From Prorocentrum cordatum (taxonomy: Eukaryota > Sar > Dinophyceae > Prorocentrales > Prorocentraceae): a stretch of DNA of 64,000 bases. This document shows positions 24,437 to 34,738 of the stretch, piece after piece. The stretch spans positions 50,001 to 114,000 of the forward strand of contig CAUYUJ010016494.1 in NCBI GenBank assembly GCA_963575745.1. Direction: 5' to 3'. Under the pieces are notes generated by a model. That model searched no databases. It was not told where the DNA came from and saw only the letters and a list, made by a program, of their open reading frames with translations. The number at the start of each line of letters is the position of its first letter. Position 1 is the first letter of the stretch. The translations under genes and the position numbers were made by a program.

Positions 24437-25377
24437 TTGAATATTATTACTTCTCAAGAATAATTATTGTTGGGCCCCCTGGTGCACGCCCCCCTCGCCG
24501 CGCCTAGGCCGCAGCCACATTTTCATCATTTTCGTGAGGAAGCCTCAGGCAAAACGGGGGAGTCCGGATCCGGTTGTTTTGTTGACGCCCGCTTTCCCGG
24601 TCAAAGAACAATATACAATGACATGTTGTTCTAACATAACCAAACTTCAAGAATCCTTTGAAAAAATGACACGAAGTGCACACTCGCGCGCGCAAGACGA
24701 AATCCTTCCAAAACCTTAGTGTTCGTAGCGATTTTAACATAAACACATCAAAAAACCAATGGTTTTTCAAACAAGCTGCCAAAATTTCATCCCGCGCGCT
24801 CTTGCGGATTTGTAGGAAACCCAACACTTTTTAAACATTTCTGTCAAACGGGCTTTTGCTAGCAACTTTTTCACGTGCTTCGAACTTCTCCAACAACGGT
24901 TGCGCACCTGCCAGGGCCATCATGCCTGTCAAATAATACCATGCGGGACACATTCGTTTTTTCTTCGCGCGCGCACGCCGAAATCTTCAAAAACCATTGG
25001 GTTTCTTAGGAATTTTAGCACCGCGCAGCATAAAATCATACGAATCGCACCGTAGGTCCTCGAAAAACATCGCACCAGGCCAGTACAGGTGTCCAGTGTT
25101 GGAACAGGGGGAAAAGTTGTATACTAAGCTAGCGTCCAGAAAATGTTACCACAACGAGTCACTGTACCCTTGCGCCAGTGTAGTAGCCACGGTCGTCCGC
25201 AGGCCACGAAGTGAAGTGTCCGAACGTCATAGGGCGGGAAGCTGGGTGTGGGTGGTGGCGAAGAGTCGTTTGGAAATGTGGTAGAGCTTGAACCGGCCCC
25301 CCCACAAAGTGGGGGTATTGGCGGGCGTCGTATGAAAACCCTGGCACTGGTGAGAACGGAGTGTCCCCACGTGCTAG
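24437..25377 (+). repeat. Dispersed repeat R1, copy a
   Basis: Begins ATTATTACTTCTCAAGAATA, then GTTGGGCCCCCTGGTGCACG, and ends GTGTCCCCACGTGCTAGTAA. Carries about 170 bp absent from copies b and c. More diverged than they are from each other. Non-coding as far as I can see. Confidence 0.8.
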
Positions 25378-25473
25378 TAATTGCTGTTGTTGTTGTTGCT
25401 GTTGTTGTCGTTGTCGTCGTCGTTGTCGTCGTCGTCGTCGTCGTCGTTGTTGTTGTTGTTGCTGTTGCTGTTG
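25378..25473 (+). repeat. (GTT/GTC)n microsatellite between R1 copies a and b
   Basis: TTGTTGTTG changing to GTCGTCGTC and back. Confidence 0.95.
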
Positions 25474-26235
25474 AACATTATTACTTCTAAAGAATAATTA
25501 TTGTTGGGGCCCCTGGTGCATGGCCCCCCCGCCGCGCCTAGGCCGCAGCCTCATTTTCATCATTGTCGTGAGGAAGTCTCAGGCAAAACGATGTGTACCA
25601 GATCCGGTTGTGTTGTTACGATCGGTTTTCCCTTGCAAATAACAAGCTAAAGTGGACATTTCTTGTTCTAACATAACCAAACTTCAAGAATCCCTGGCAA
25701 CAAATAAAGTAAAGTGGACATTCGCGCGCGCAAGACGAAATCCTTCCAAAACCTTAGTTTTCGTAGCGATTTTAACATAAAAACATCAAACAAACAATTG
25801 TTTTTCAAACAAAAAATGTCAAAATTTCATCCCGCGCGCTCTTGCGGATTCGTAGGAAACCCAACACTTTTTAAACATTTCTGTCAAACGGGCTTTTGCG
25901 AGCAACTTTTTCGAACTTCTGCAACAACGGTTGCGCACCTGCCAGGGCCATCATCCCTGTCAAATAATACCATGCGGGACACATTCGTTTTTTCTTCGCG
26001 CGCGCACGCCGTCGTCGTCGGCCGCGGGGCCCTGAATAGTAGCCACGGTCGTCCGCATGCCACGAAGTGAAGTGTCCGAACGTCATAGGGCGGGAAGCTG
26101 GGTGTGGGTGGTGGCGAAGAGTCGTTTGGAAATTTGGTAGAGCTTGAACCGGCCCCCCCACAAAGTGGGGGTATTGCCCGCCTCCTATGAAAACCCTGGC
26201 ACTGGTGAGAACGGAGTGTCCCCACGTGCTAGTAA
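25474..26235 (+). repeat. Dispersed repeat R1, copy b
   Basis: About 0.76 kb, very similar to copy c. The GTT microsatellite at 25378-25473 is both the right border of copy a and the left border of this copy. Confidence 0.85.
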
Positions 26236-26262
26236 TTGTTGTTGTTGTTTTTGTTTTTGTTT

Positions 26263-26297
<35 letters not shown>
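26236..26297 (+). repeat. (GTT)n microsatellite, right border of R1 copy b
   Basis: TTGTTGTTG with TTTTTG interruptions. Confidence 0.95.
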
Positions 26298-26487
26298 CTG
26301 TGTCCTTCAAGACTGCCCAGTTGGGCAGTCTTGAAGCCATCTTGGGAATCCTTGGGGCTTCCTGGGAGCCTCTTGGGGGGCCCCTTTGGAGGCTTCCCGT
26401 GGCCTGCGGGCCTGCCGGGGGTCTCCGTGGGCGGAGGGCTCGAGGCGTCGGTCCCCCCTCGGGGAGCGCTCCCGGGGCGTTCCCCCC

Positions 26488-26952
26488 CTTGCCGTCGCTC
26501 GGACGTCCGTTCCCCTTACCTATCCCTTACCAGCTTGGGAATAAATATATCCTCCGCCCCAGAAGGCGCCCAGGAGGCCCCAAAAAGGCCCCAAGAGGCC
26601 CCCAAGAGGCCCCCAAGACGCCCCAAGAGGCGCCCAAGAGGCCCAAAAGAGGCCCCAAGAGGCCCCAAAACGGCCCCCAAGAGGCCCCAAAACTCGGCTA
26701 GCCCACAACGGTGCGACAATATGGGCCGGCGGAATGAGCGAAGCGATTAATAAATATATCCATTACCAGCCTGGAGCATATCCCTATCCCTATGCTGGGC
26801 ACCTCCTCATCACGATGCCGATCTCAGGGATCCCCTTATTTTTTGAGGGCGAATCCCTAAGATTGGCATCGCCTTTTGTGCCAGGTGGTCGAGGGTGCTC
26901 CTCGCAGGTCCTCGCCGAGGAAGGGAGATGCACGCGTCCGAGCGATGCCGAG
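26488..26952 (+). mobile_element. MITE-like element, family 1 (copy 4, split by about 350 bp)
   Basis: Left half 26488-26513 (CTTGCCGTCGCTCGGACGTC...) and right half from about 26871 (TTTTGTGCCAGGTGGTCGAG) to 26952 (CGAGCGATGCCGAG). The interval carries a CCAAGAGGCC tract and two ATAAATATATCC segments and looks like a later insertion. Confidence 0.6.
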
Positions 26953-27242
26953 GTTCCTTGCTCCCCTCTGGGGCGTCTCGGGGGGAGCGTTCCGGGGGCG
27001 CTCTCGGGGCAGTCCTGGCCGCCCCCTCGGGTCGTCTCTTGGGGGCCTGCTGGGCCGCCTGGGCGCCCTCCCGGGGGCCTCTCAAGCCGCCGTAGGGCCG
27101 ATCTTTGCGACCTCTTGTCTCGCACTGGGGCGTCGGGAGGCCGAAGAGGCGGAAACGCGAAGAACCTTCAAACGCCGAATGAGAATCAATGACTTTGGCC
27201 TCTCGGGGCCCTCTTGGAAGGCTTCTCAGAAGCCTATATAAT

Positions 27243-27425
27243 GTTTTTTTGTCTTCTTCTTCTTTTTCTTCTTCTTCTTTATTATTATTAGTATTAGTAT
27301 TATTATTATTATTATCATTATTATTATTATCATCATTCTTATTCTTATTATTAGTATTATTATCATTAGCATTATCATCATCATTTTTATCATTGTTATT
27401 ATTTTCATTATTAGTATTACCAATA
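27243..27425 (+). repeat. (TTC)n (TTA)n microsatellite
   Basis: CTTCTTCTT, then TTATTATTAGTATTATTATC. It lies beyond the 3' end of the LINE tail at 27567. Confidence 0.95.
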
Positions 27426-27566
27426 TATTGTGTGTGTTTTTGTTGGGGGGGAGGACTACCCTGATGCGCCAGATGACCGCTCGATTTCTGAACGTCCTTG
27501 CACGGGATTGTTCGCGCCCGTCCTTTCGCCGTCTCCCTCTGAGACAGCACCCAAAAGGACAGGCAG

Positions 27567-28025
27567 CTAGTCCAGCGACCACGCGGGTGGCCCCGGCTGC
27601 CGCCACCAGGGGTGGCAGGCGCCCCTCCAGGGGCTACTACCCGACAGTGTACAGAAGGAGGGGGTGACGACTGCTGCTTGCGTCCGCCACGCACGGGCCA
27701 GAAATCGGTGACGCCTCGAGGTGACTCCGAGGCGAGCTTCAAAGTGCTGTTCAGGAGTGCCTGGGATGCCCAGCCTGCGGCAATTATGTAGGGGCACGAA
27801 GACATCAACACACGCAGAGTAGATGATCTTAGGCGACAGTGGTGTGGTAGCCAAAAGGAGGACGGGGAGACGCCAGGGCGAACCCTCAGGAAACGACGAA
27901 GACGACATGACGAGATGACCAAGCCAGTACTTGAACAGAGAAGCCAAGCGAGGACAGCAGACACAGTGTTCAACATGATCTAGATCACCATCTTCATGAT
28001 CTGGGCAACCCAGGACACATCCTGC
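27567..28025 (-). pseudogene. 5'-truncated LINE tail
   Basis: Minus-strand reading gives CVLGCPDHEDGDLDHVEHCV then CCPRLASLFKYWLG, matching the C-terminal CCHC motif and following helix of the intact LINE ORF2 here (CRFGCLATGGDHVQHYFDCP). Spacing is C-x3-C-x12-H-x3-C against C-x3-C-x9-H-x3-C. The frame stays open to 27567. Upstream of about 28025 the similarity stops at a dispersed CTTGGG-rich repeat, so only the 3' end inserted, as is usual for LINEs. It is a relic inside the PKG intron 22731-29810. Confidence 0.65.
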
Positions 28026-28334
28026 AGGCCTAGAGGAAGCCCCTCGAGGTGTCTTGGGAGCTTCTTGGGCCGCCTGGAGGCCATCTTGGGCGTATTTGTC
28101 CAACATGTTTCGGCGGCTCGTAGCCCTCTTTGGCCATCTTGCGGATTATCTTGGGCCCACCCGTGCCGCCAGGAAACGCGTCTGCAAGAATTAGGCCGAA
28201 TTCCGCCGGCCTCTGCCGTCTTTCGCCCGTGGCCAAGGCCAGGTCTCGAAGGGTACCCCCCCAGACCACTACAAGGGAACACACGACGGGAACCCTTCCG
28301 CAAGGTCGGGGAACAATCCGATTGGCTTCGGTGT

Positions 28335-28445
28335 TTCAAAATGGTGCTCCCGCTGCAGCGTGGGCCTCATGTTCAGATCGGCGCATTGCTCCCGTCTTTC
28401 AGAATGGCGCTCTCGCCCCAGCGTGGGCCACTTTTCTGGATCCGA
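28335..28445 (+). repeat. Short direct repeat, two copies
   Basis: TTTCAAAATGGTGCTCCCGC / TTTCAGAATGGCGCTCTCGC and the following CAGCGTGGGCC are repeated about 60 bp apart. Confidence 0.6.
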
Positions 28446-28449
28446 GTAC

Positions 28450-28810
28450 CCCCTCATCGTTGTCGCCGCCCTCATTCCCCTTCCTCCGCCTTCCCCTGGT
28501 CTTCCTACTCCTCCCGCTCCTTCCACTCCAGTTTCCGCGGCTGCTGTTCGTCATCGTCCTCCTCCTCCTCCTCCTCCTCCTCCTCCTCCGCATCCTCCTC
28601 CTCCTCCTCCTCCTTCGCCTCCTCCTCCTCCTTCCTCCTCCTTCCTCATCCTCCATCTTTTCCTCCTGCTCAGCTCCTCCGCCTCTCCCTGGTCCTCCTG
28701 CTCCTCACGCTCCCTCCACTCCAGTTCCTGCCGCGGCTGTTCGTCTTTGTCCTCCTCCTTCTCCTCCTGCTTATCCTCCTGCCTGCTCGCCCACCGCCTC
28801 CTTCGCCTAT
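28450..28810 (+). repeat. (TCC)n-rich block with an internal duplication
   Basis: Pure (CTC)n near 28558-28590; CTCCCTGGTCCTCCTGCTCC / CCCCTGGTCTTCCTACTCC and CCACTCCAGTTYC recur 200 bp apart, so about 150 bp is duplicated. Confidence 0.75.
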
Positions 28811-29400
28811 GTGCGCAGCCCCCCCTTTGCAATCGCGCATAACACCACGGGGTGTTGTTTTGAGCTCCAGGTCGGCTGTACGGTGTCCCAGGGTCGCTGG
28901 GCCCTCCTGCGCTGCCCTTTCAAAGCTGCCCCACACGGACGCCCTTGCAGAAGGACCCCGTGCGATGGTCATGCGCTGAAGCAACGTTAATAGGGGGAAC
29001 ACAAACCTACCTCGCTTTTGACCACCCTCGCTTCCAAGAGATACCAAACGATGCCAAACTACGGCCTGTACTGGCCAGGCCGCTTGACGAGGAGGCGCGT
29101 GACATGACTTGGTTTTGCCTGGAAGCGAAAGCGGGGTAGGTCATTCACGCTCCGAGTTAAAGGATCATCTGCTGATGGCTGAGCTGATTGTTCGTTTGAG
29201 CGATCGTTTCTGGGAGCACCGATCGAGGATGATCCTGCTGCACGTGTTAGCACGCAGCCGCCAATAGTGACTCGAAGCACCGCTGCGTCCACAAGGCGTC
29301 GAACGCTTGATATCGGCAGCTCTTACCCAGGCCAGGCTACGCCTGGCTGTGACACCCCGTCCTCATTTCCCTTCTCGCCCCCCCCTCAGTCCTCCCCTTT
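28811..29400. other. PKG intron spacer
   Basis: No gene or repeat recognised; CCCTCC-rich from 29380 on. Confidence 0.5.
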
Positions 29401-29517
29401 CTCCCTCCTTCCTCGTTCACCCAGATCCCTTCTCCCTCCCCCCTTCCTTCCCCCCTCCCTCCCCTCCCTCCCCGTCCATCCCGCTCTCACACTCCTCCTT
29501 CCTGAGTCCGCCTCTTG

Positions 29518-29646
29518 CTCGCCATCGCTCGGACGTCCATTCTCCGTGCAATATTTTTGGCTTCGTGCGTGCATGTTTTCCCTGACCCAAAAGGCTCCTC
29601 GATGGTCCTCGCCGAGACGAGGCGCACACGTCCGAGCGATGCCAAG
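29518..29646 (+). mobile_element. MITE-like element, family 1 (copy 3)
   Basis: 129 bp, ends CTCGCCATCGCTCGGACGTC and ACACGTCCGAGCGATGCCAAG. It lies in the PKG intron 250 bp from the phosphate-cassette exon. Confidence 0.75.
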
Positions 29647-29810
29647 CTGGACTCCCTGCTGGCCGACGACCCCGCCCTGCTTCCCGCTCCCCGTTCGTTC
29701 CTCCCCCTCCTCCCTGACTCCTCCCCTTTCCCCCTTCCCTCCCCCTACCCCCTCCCCTCCTCCCCTGGCTCTCCCACTCCCTCCCCCTCCCGGCCGCGGC
29801 CGCTTCCAGC

Positions 29811-29894
29811 CTTCGCCGTCTGCGAGATCACCTTGATCGTCGCCGCCCGCGGCTCGTTGTTGAGCAGGGCGCGCTCCCCGAAGTACTGCGCCAC
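29811..29894 (-). CDS. PKG: PKG exon: phosphate-binding cassette of cNMP domain B
   Basis: 28 codons, starting VAQYFGERALLNNEPRAAT and ending KVISQTAK. FGERALL...EPRAAT is the phosphate-binding cassette, with the Glu that contacts the ribose and the Arg that contacts the cyclic phosphate. Acceptor is CGCTCAG (AG at 29896-29895). Donor is AAG|GCTGG (GC). As in domain A, Ala follows PR. Both neighbours are in phase 0. Confidence 0.9.
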
Positions 29895-30149
29895 CTGAGC
29901 GGCGGAAGGAGCGGGGCCACTTCCCAGACGTGCTCGCACCTGGAAGACATCCGGACGGTAGTCGTGTTCGCCGTTTTCGGCATCTGGGGGCCCTTGCCGG
30001 GCCCTGGGACAGGGAGGTCTGCGCTGGATCGGATCGCGAAATCGGATCGGATGCCGGTGAATAGAGCCTGATCACATCGAATTGGAATCGCGACCCCAGT
30101 CAGCGAATCGCATCGCATCGAATTGGACCGTAGGTGGCCCTGAAAACAA

Positions 30150-30325
30150 TCGGGAGCCCCCAAACGGGGTGGTGAGTCGGTGGGGATTCGGGGTCACCGC
30201 ACGGTTTTGGGACTCGGGTCGTTCACCGAGGACGTCTCGGGCGACTGGGGCATCCGAGGTCCCAGAACCGTGCGCTGACGGCCCGTGCGGTGAGGTCCTT
30301 GGGGGAATTCGAGGTCACCGCGGTC
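30150..30325 (+). repeat. Dispersed repeat R5, copy 2
   Basis: GGGGTGGTGAGTCGGTGGGG, GACGTCTCGGGCGACTGGGG and GAATTCGAGGTCACCGC are shared with the inverted copy at 18275-18475. Confidence 0.65.
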
Positions 30326-30534
30326 TGTCACCGCACCGTTTCGGGACTCCAGAAACAACAACGGCTCGGGATGAAAAACCCAGTCCGGGGGCAAAGGGTC
30401 GGGACTCCCGGAGGCCCCGTAGAACGAGAAAGCAGCAGGACGTCGCATGCCTGGGTTGGCATGCGTGGGGCACCTGAGCCGGGTCCTGGAGGCAACGGGC
30501 CCTGGATTCCAGGACTGCCACCGAGACATTTTGC

Positions 30535-30626
30535 GGTTGTTGTTGCTGCTGCTGTTGTTGCTGCTGGTCTTATGGTTGTTGTTGTTGTTGTGGTTGTGGT
30601 TGTGGTTGTTGTTGTTGTTGTTGTTG
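30535..30626 (+). repeat. (TTG)n microsatellite, left border of R1 copy c
   Basis: GTTGTTGCTGCTG, then TTGTTGTGGTTGTGG. Confidence 0.95.
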
Positions 30627-31392
30627 AACATTATTACTTCTAAAGAATAATTATTGTTGGGGCCCCTGGTGCATGGCCCCCCCGCCGCGCCTAGGCCGCA
30701 GCCACGTTTTCATCATTTTCGTGAGGAAGTCTCAGGTAAAACGATGTCATCCAGATCCGGTTGTGTTGTTACGATCGGTTTTCCCTTGCAAAAAAAAAAG
30801 CTAAAGTGGACATTTCTTGTTCTAACATAACCAAACTTCAAGAATCCCTTGCAAAAAATAAGGTAAAGTGGACATTCGCGCGCGCAAGACGAAATCCTTC
30901 CAAAACCTTAGTTTTCGTAGCGATTTTAACATAAAAACATCAAAAAAAACCAATGGTTTTTCAAAAAAAATGTGTCAAAATTTCATCCCGCGCGCTCTTG
31001 CGGATTCGTAGGAAACCCAACACTTTTTAAACATTTCTGTCAAACGGGCTTTTGCGAGCAACTTTTTCGAACTTCTGCAACAACGGTTGCGCACCTGCCA
31101 GGGCCATCATCCCTGTCAAATAATACCATGCGGGACACATTCGTTTTTTCTTCGCGCGCGCACGCCGTCGTCGTCGGCCGCGGGGCCCTGAATAGTAGCC
31201 ACGGTCGTCCGCATGCCACGAAGTGAAGTGTCCGAACGTCATAGGGCGGGAAGCTGGGTGTGGGTGGTGGCGAAGAGTCGTTTGGAAATTTGGTAGAGCT
31301 TGAACCGGCCCCCCCACAAAGTGGGGGTATTGCCCGCCTCCTATCGAAACCCTGGCACTGGTGAGAACGGAGTGTCCCCACGTGCTAGTAAT
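30627..31392 (+). repeat. Dispersed repeat R1, copy c
   Basis: Bounded on both sides by GTT/TTG microsatellite. Shares with copy b the segment GCCGCGGGGCCCTGAATAG and the hairpin CCCCCCCACAAAGTGGGGG. Confidence 0.85.
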
Positions 31393-31470
31393 TGTTGTTG
31401 TTGTTGTTGTGGTTGTGGTTGTGGTTGTGGTTGTGGTTGTGGTTGTTGTTGTTCTTCTTCTTCTTTTCCA
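31393..31470 (+). repeat. (TTG/TGG)n microsatellite, right border of R1 copy c
   Basis: TTGTTGTTG, then TTGTGGTTGTGG, then TTCTTCTTC. Confidence 0.95.
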
Positions 31471-31737
31471 TCCCGAATGGTTGTTTGACGGCACCGGGAA
31501 TCGGGGAAACTTCTGCTTCATGTCGTCCGGATATCACTTCGTACGCGCTACCTCGTCCGCTTCGATCCGTCCGCTTCGCTTCGTCCGCTTCGTCTCGTCC
31601 GGGAGTCGAGAAAAAGACGCAACAAGAGAGGACGAGTCGAACGAGGACGAATCGAGAGGGGGCGACACGAACACGGACGAACTGCAGGCCCACCTTGGGG
31701 AGGGCCCCAGGAGCTCCGAAAACGGTTAGACGCATTC

Positions 31738-31838
31738 CTTGCCACCGCTCGGACGTCCATTCCCCATGCATTCGTCGGACTCGCGTTTTTTCTTTTTGGT
31801 AAAAAAATGATCCAAAATGTTCCTCGCCGACACGCCTG
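31738..31838 (+). mobile_element. MITE-like element, family 1 (copy 5, right end lost)
   Basis: Left end CTTGCCACCGCTCGGACGTC and internal GTTCCTCGCCGACACG are present; the right inverted repeat is missing. Confidence 0.6.
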
Positions 31839-31924
31839 ATATATGCCACGAACCCCGACCATGGAGGACAAGTGGGCGTGACTTGCGAGATAGAGAAAGA
31901 CAAAGAAGAGGATGCCTACACGTC

Positions 31925-32080
31925 GTTCATTTCTAATCGTGCTCATTTCCAATTGTGCTCGTTTCTAATTGTTCCTGGCCCCCTAGTGGCCAGGAAGAGG
32001 CCCAGGATAGAACCATTAGAAATGGAAGGATCTTGGCCCCCCCCAGAAATCAAATAACTTTCGAATAGTTAGAAATGAAC
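31925..32080 (+). mobile_element. MITE-like element, family 2 (copy 1)
   Basis: 156 bp with perfect 12-bp inverted ends GTTCATTTCTAA / TTAGAAATGAAC. The interior contains CTGGCCCCCTAGTGGCCAGG, itself palindromic. The second copy is at 57492. Confidence 0.65.
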
Positions 32081-32099
32081 AATGCCTAAGGAGCGCACT

Positions 32100-32596
32100 A
32101 CGTTGGTTCCCGTGGTGTCCGTTCGACGCGCCATGACGCTGCGGCTGGGTGCGTCCAGCCATCCTGGGGTCCTCCTAAGCGGTTTTGGGGCCCTCTTGGG
32201 GGCCTCCCAAGGTTCCAGGAGGCAACTGCTGGGAGGTTTTCGTCGGAAGAACTAGAAAAGATTAAGCCCCATAGGGGGGCTGTTACGCCGGAGTGGGCCT
32301 CGGATTAATCCGAATTAAGCGGGACTAAGCGGGATAAGACGGATTAAGCGGGATTTGTTGGGATTAAGCCGCATTTCGGACCAGGGCAAACTCAGACTTT
32401 CACCTCCCAGGAGTTGCACTCGAATGAAGGGGCCCTGGGACACACAAAAAAAACACACACAAATCACAGGATTCCCCATAGCTTCCCATCTTTTCTGGGC
32501 ATTCGTCTTCCCCCCCCCCTTCCCAAGTTTTCACACATCTTTCCTGGGGGATCGACGATCCATTGGGTCTGTGTGTCTTTGTCCCCCCTGACCAGG
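32100..32596. other. PKG intron spacer
   Basis: 32290-32370 has GGATTAAGCGGGAT-like short tandem repeats. No gene. Confidence 0.55.
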
Positions 32597-32708
32597 GTGC
32601 TCCTCGCCGACAAGAATGGCCACGCCCGAGCGATGCCAAGGTCCGGGCCACGGGAGATCCGAGACCGGCCAGACGCATCCCCGGCCATCGCTCGGACGCC
32701 CATTCCCC
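32597..32708 (+). mobile_element. MITE-like element, family 1 (right half, spacer, left half)
   Basis: A right half (GTGCTCCTCGCCGAC to CGAGCGATGCCAAG, ends 32640), a 41-bp spacer, then a left half (CGGCCATCGCTCGGACGC). The same inside-out order with a related spacer recurs at 37093-37190, and a lone right end is at 10365-10390. Confidence 0.55.
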
Positions 32709-32956
32709 CCCGGACGCGAGGACCCTCCTGGCTAGCTTTTTTGTTTATGTTTTTTTCCCAACCATCCTGTGGTGTTGGGTCCTCGTTTTGAAAAGACGGT
32801 GCCCCGCGTTCCTCTCCTCCTTCCTCCTCCCCCTCCTCCCTCCTCCCCCTCCTCTTCTCTCTTCCGTCAGAATGATCATCTGCAGCATCATCCTCATCCA
32901 CATCCTCATCCTCATCATCGTCTTCATCATCGTCCCCACCGCCCATGTCGTCACAC

Positions 32957-33790
32957 CCCTCACACGTTTCGTGGCCCCATAGGGAGCTCCACCGAAGGTC
33001 CCACTGGGGGCGTTCGCATGCGTCTCCCCCACCCAGGACAGCGTTTCGTGGCCCCATAGGGAGCTCCACTGAAGGTCCCAACAGGGGTGTTCGCATGCGT
33101 CTCCCCCACGCAGGACAGCGTTTCGTGGCCCCATACATAGGGAGCTCCACCGAAGGTCCCAGTAGGGGTGTTCGCATGCGTCTCCCCCACCCAGGACAGC
33201 GTTTCGTGGCCCCATAGGGAGCTCCACCGAAGGTCCCACTGGGGGTGTTCGCATGCGTCTCCCCCACCCAGGACAGCGCTTCGTGGCCCCATAGGGAGCT
33301 CCACCGAAGGCCCAAGTGGGGGTGTTCGCATGCGTCTCCCCCACCCAGGACACTGTTTCGTGGCCCCGTAGGGAGCTCCACCGAAGGTCCCAATAGGGGT
33401 GTTCGCATGCGTCTCCCCCACGCAGGACAGCGTTTCGTGGCCCCATAGGGAGCTCCACCGAAGGTCCCAGTAGGGGTGTTCGCATGCGTCTCCCCCACCC
33501 AGGACAGCGTTTCGTGGCCCCATCGGGAGCTCCACCGAAGGTCCCAATAAGGGTGTTCGCATGCGTCTCCCCCACCCAGGACAGCGTTTCGTGGCCCCAT
33601 AGGGAGCTCCACCGAAGGCCCAAGTGGGGGTGTTCGCATGCGTCTCCCCCACCCAGGACAGCGTTTCGTGGCCCCATAGGGAGCTCCACCTAAGGTCCCA
33701 GTAGGGGTGTTCGCATGCGTCTCCCCCACCCAGGACAACGTTTCGTGGCCCCATGGGGAGCTCCACCGAAGGCCCAGTGGGGGTGTCATT
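32957..33790 (+). repeat. Minisatellite, 77-bp units
   Basis: About 11 units containing TTTCGTGGCCCCATAGGGAG, CTCCACCGAAGG and TTCGCATGCGTCTCCCCCAC. Period 77 (one unit 81, with a CATA insertion). Since 77 is not a multiple of three, the long antisense ORF through here is periodic translation, not a gene. Confidence 0.95.
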
Positions 33791-34250
33791 TCGGCACACC
33801 CCTCACACGCTTCGTGGCTCCATAGGGAGCTCCACCGAAGGCCCCAGTGCCCGCGGCCGCATGCGTCCCCCACACCCATTTCGGCACACCCCTCACACGT
33901 TTCGTGGCTCCATAGGGAGCTCCACCGAAGGCCCCAGTGCCCGCGGCCGCATGCGTCCCCCACACCCATTTCGGCACACCCCTCACACGTTTCGTGGCTC
34001 CATAGGGAGCTCCACCGAAGGCCCCAGTGCCCGCGGCCGCATGCGTCCCCCACACCCATTTCGGCACACCCCTCACACGTTTCGTGGCTCCATAGGGAGC
34101 TCCACCGAAGGCCCCAGTGCCCGCGGCCGCATGCGTCCCCCACACCCATTTCGGCACACCCCTCACACGTTTCGTGGCTCCATAGGGAGCTCCACCGAAG
34201 GCCTCAGTGCCGCCGCCCGCATGCGTCACCCCCACCCATTTCGGCACACC
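33791..34250 (+). repeat. Minisatellite, 90-bp units
   Basis: Five near-identical units (GGGAGCTCC at 33823, 33913, 34003, 34093 and 34183), sharing the core of the 77-bp array plus CATTTCGGCACACCCCTCAC. 90 bp is 30 codons, so all frames stay open. A single stray core is at 35400-35460. It ends just before the helicase exon acceptor. Confidence 0.95.
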
Positions 34251-34272
34251 CCCCGCATTTCTCGCACGGCAG

Positions 34273-34316
34273 GGTCATCACCACGGTGGCGTGCCAGGGG
34301 CGCACCATGCGCGAAG
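34273..34316 (+). CDS. SF1 helicase, penultimate exon (motif V)
   Basis: Plus strand: VITTVACQGRTMREG, resembling motif V of Pif1/UvrD-type superfamily 1 helicases (TxHxxQGxT). The acceptor ACGGCAG comes just after the last minisatellite unit. The donor is CGCGAAG|GC at 34317, splitting a Gly codon that the next exon completes. The exon lies antisense inside the PKG intron 29895-37817. Upstream helicase exons were not found. Confidence 0.6.
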
Positions 34317-34463
34317 GCGACGGGGCGGGGGAACGGCGCTCCGGGGGCGGCCAGACCTCCGGGGCGCGAGCAGTCCGCGGCCAGACCATCTCTCGGTCCT
34401 GTGGACTCTCGCCCTGGGCCGTCGGCTGCCCGGCGCGCTGCTCCCTCGGTCGACGTCGCCCAG

Positions 34464-34738
34464 GCGTGATCCTGGATTGCGGCCGCCACGAGGTAGGGAA
34501 CGGCAAGAAGGAGGACGACGACTGGTGGCTGGAGCTCTACGTGCTGCTCTCGCGCGCCACGCGCCACGAGGACCTCCTGCTCATGCGGGCGCCGCGCATC
34601 GAGTTCTTCCTGGCAGGGCCGCCGCAGGGCTTGCGGAAGCAGCTGGAGCAGTTTGCGGCGCGCACGAAGCGGTGCAGGAGGGAAGCGACGGCCCTCGCCA
34701 GGGAGCTCGGCTTCACCGAGTTCATCCGCGAGGCCTGA
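34464..34738 (+). CDS. SF1 (Pif1/UvrD-like) helicase, terminal exon
   Basis: Starts after GCCCAG with VILDCGRHEVG, then DDDWWLELYVLLSRATRHED, LLLMRAP, FFLAGPPQGLRKQLEQF, and ends TEFIREA followed by TGA at 34736. YVLLSRAT is helicase motif VI (YVxLSRAxxxxxL). A basic helical tail follows. With the exon before, it gives a continuous motif V-VI module. Expected function is ATP-dependent DNA unwinding. Only the C-terminus is present, so this is either the end of a long-intron gene on the plus strand or a fragment carried by rearrangement. Confidence 0.65.

Noticed and set aside
32464-34149. 561-codon minus-strand ORF of repeating GDACEHP/WSSLWGHE peptides
   Set aside because: It is the reverse translation of the 77/90-bp minisatellites; equivalent ORFs exist in the other frames and it has no start or domain.
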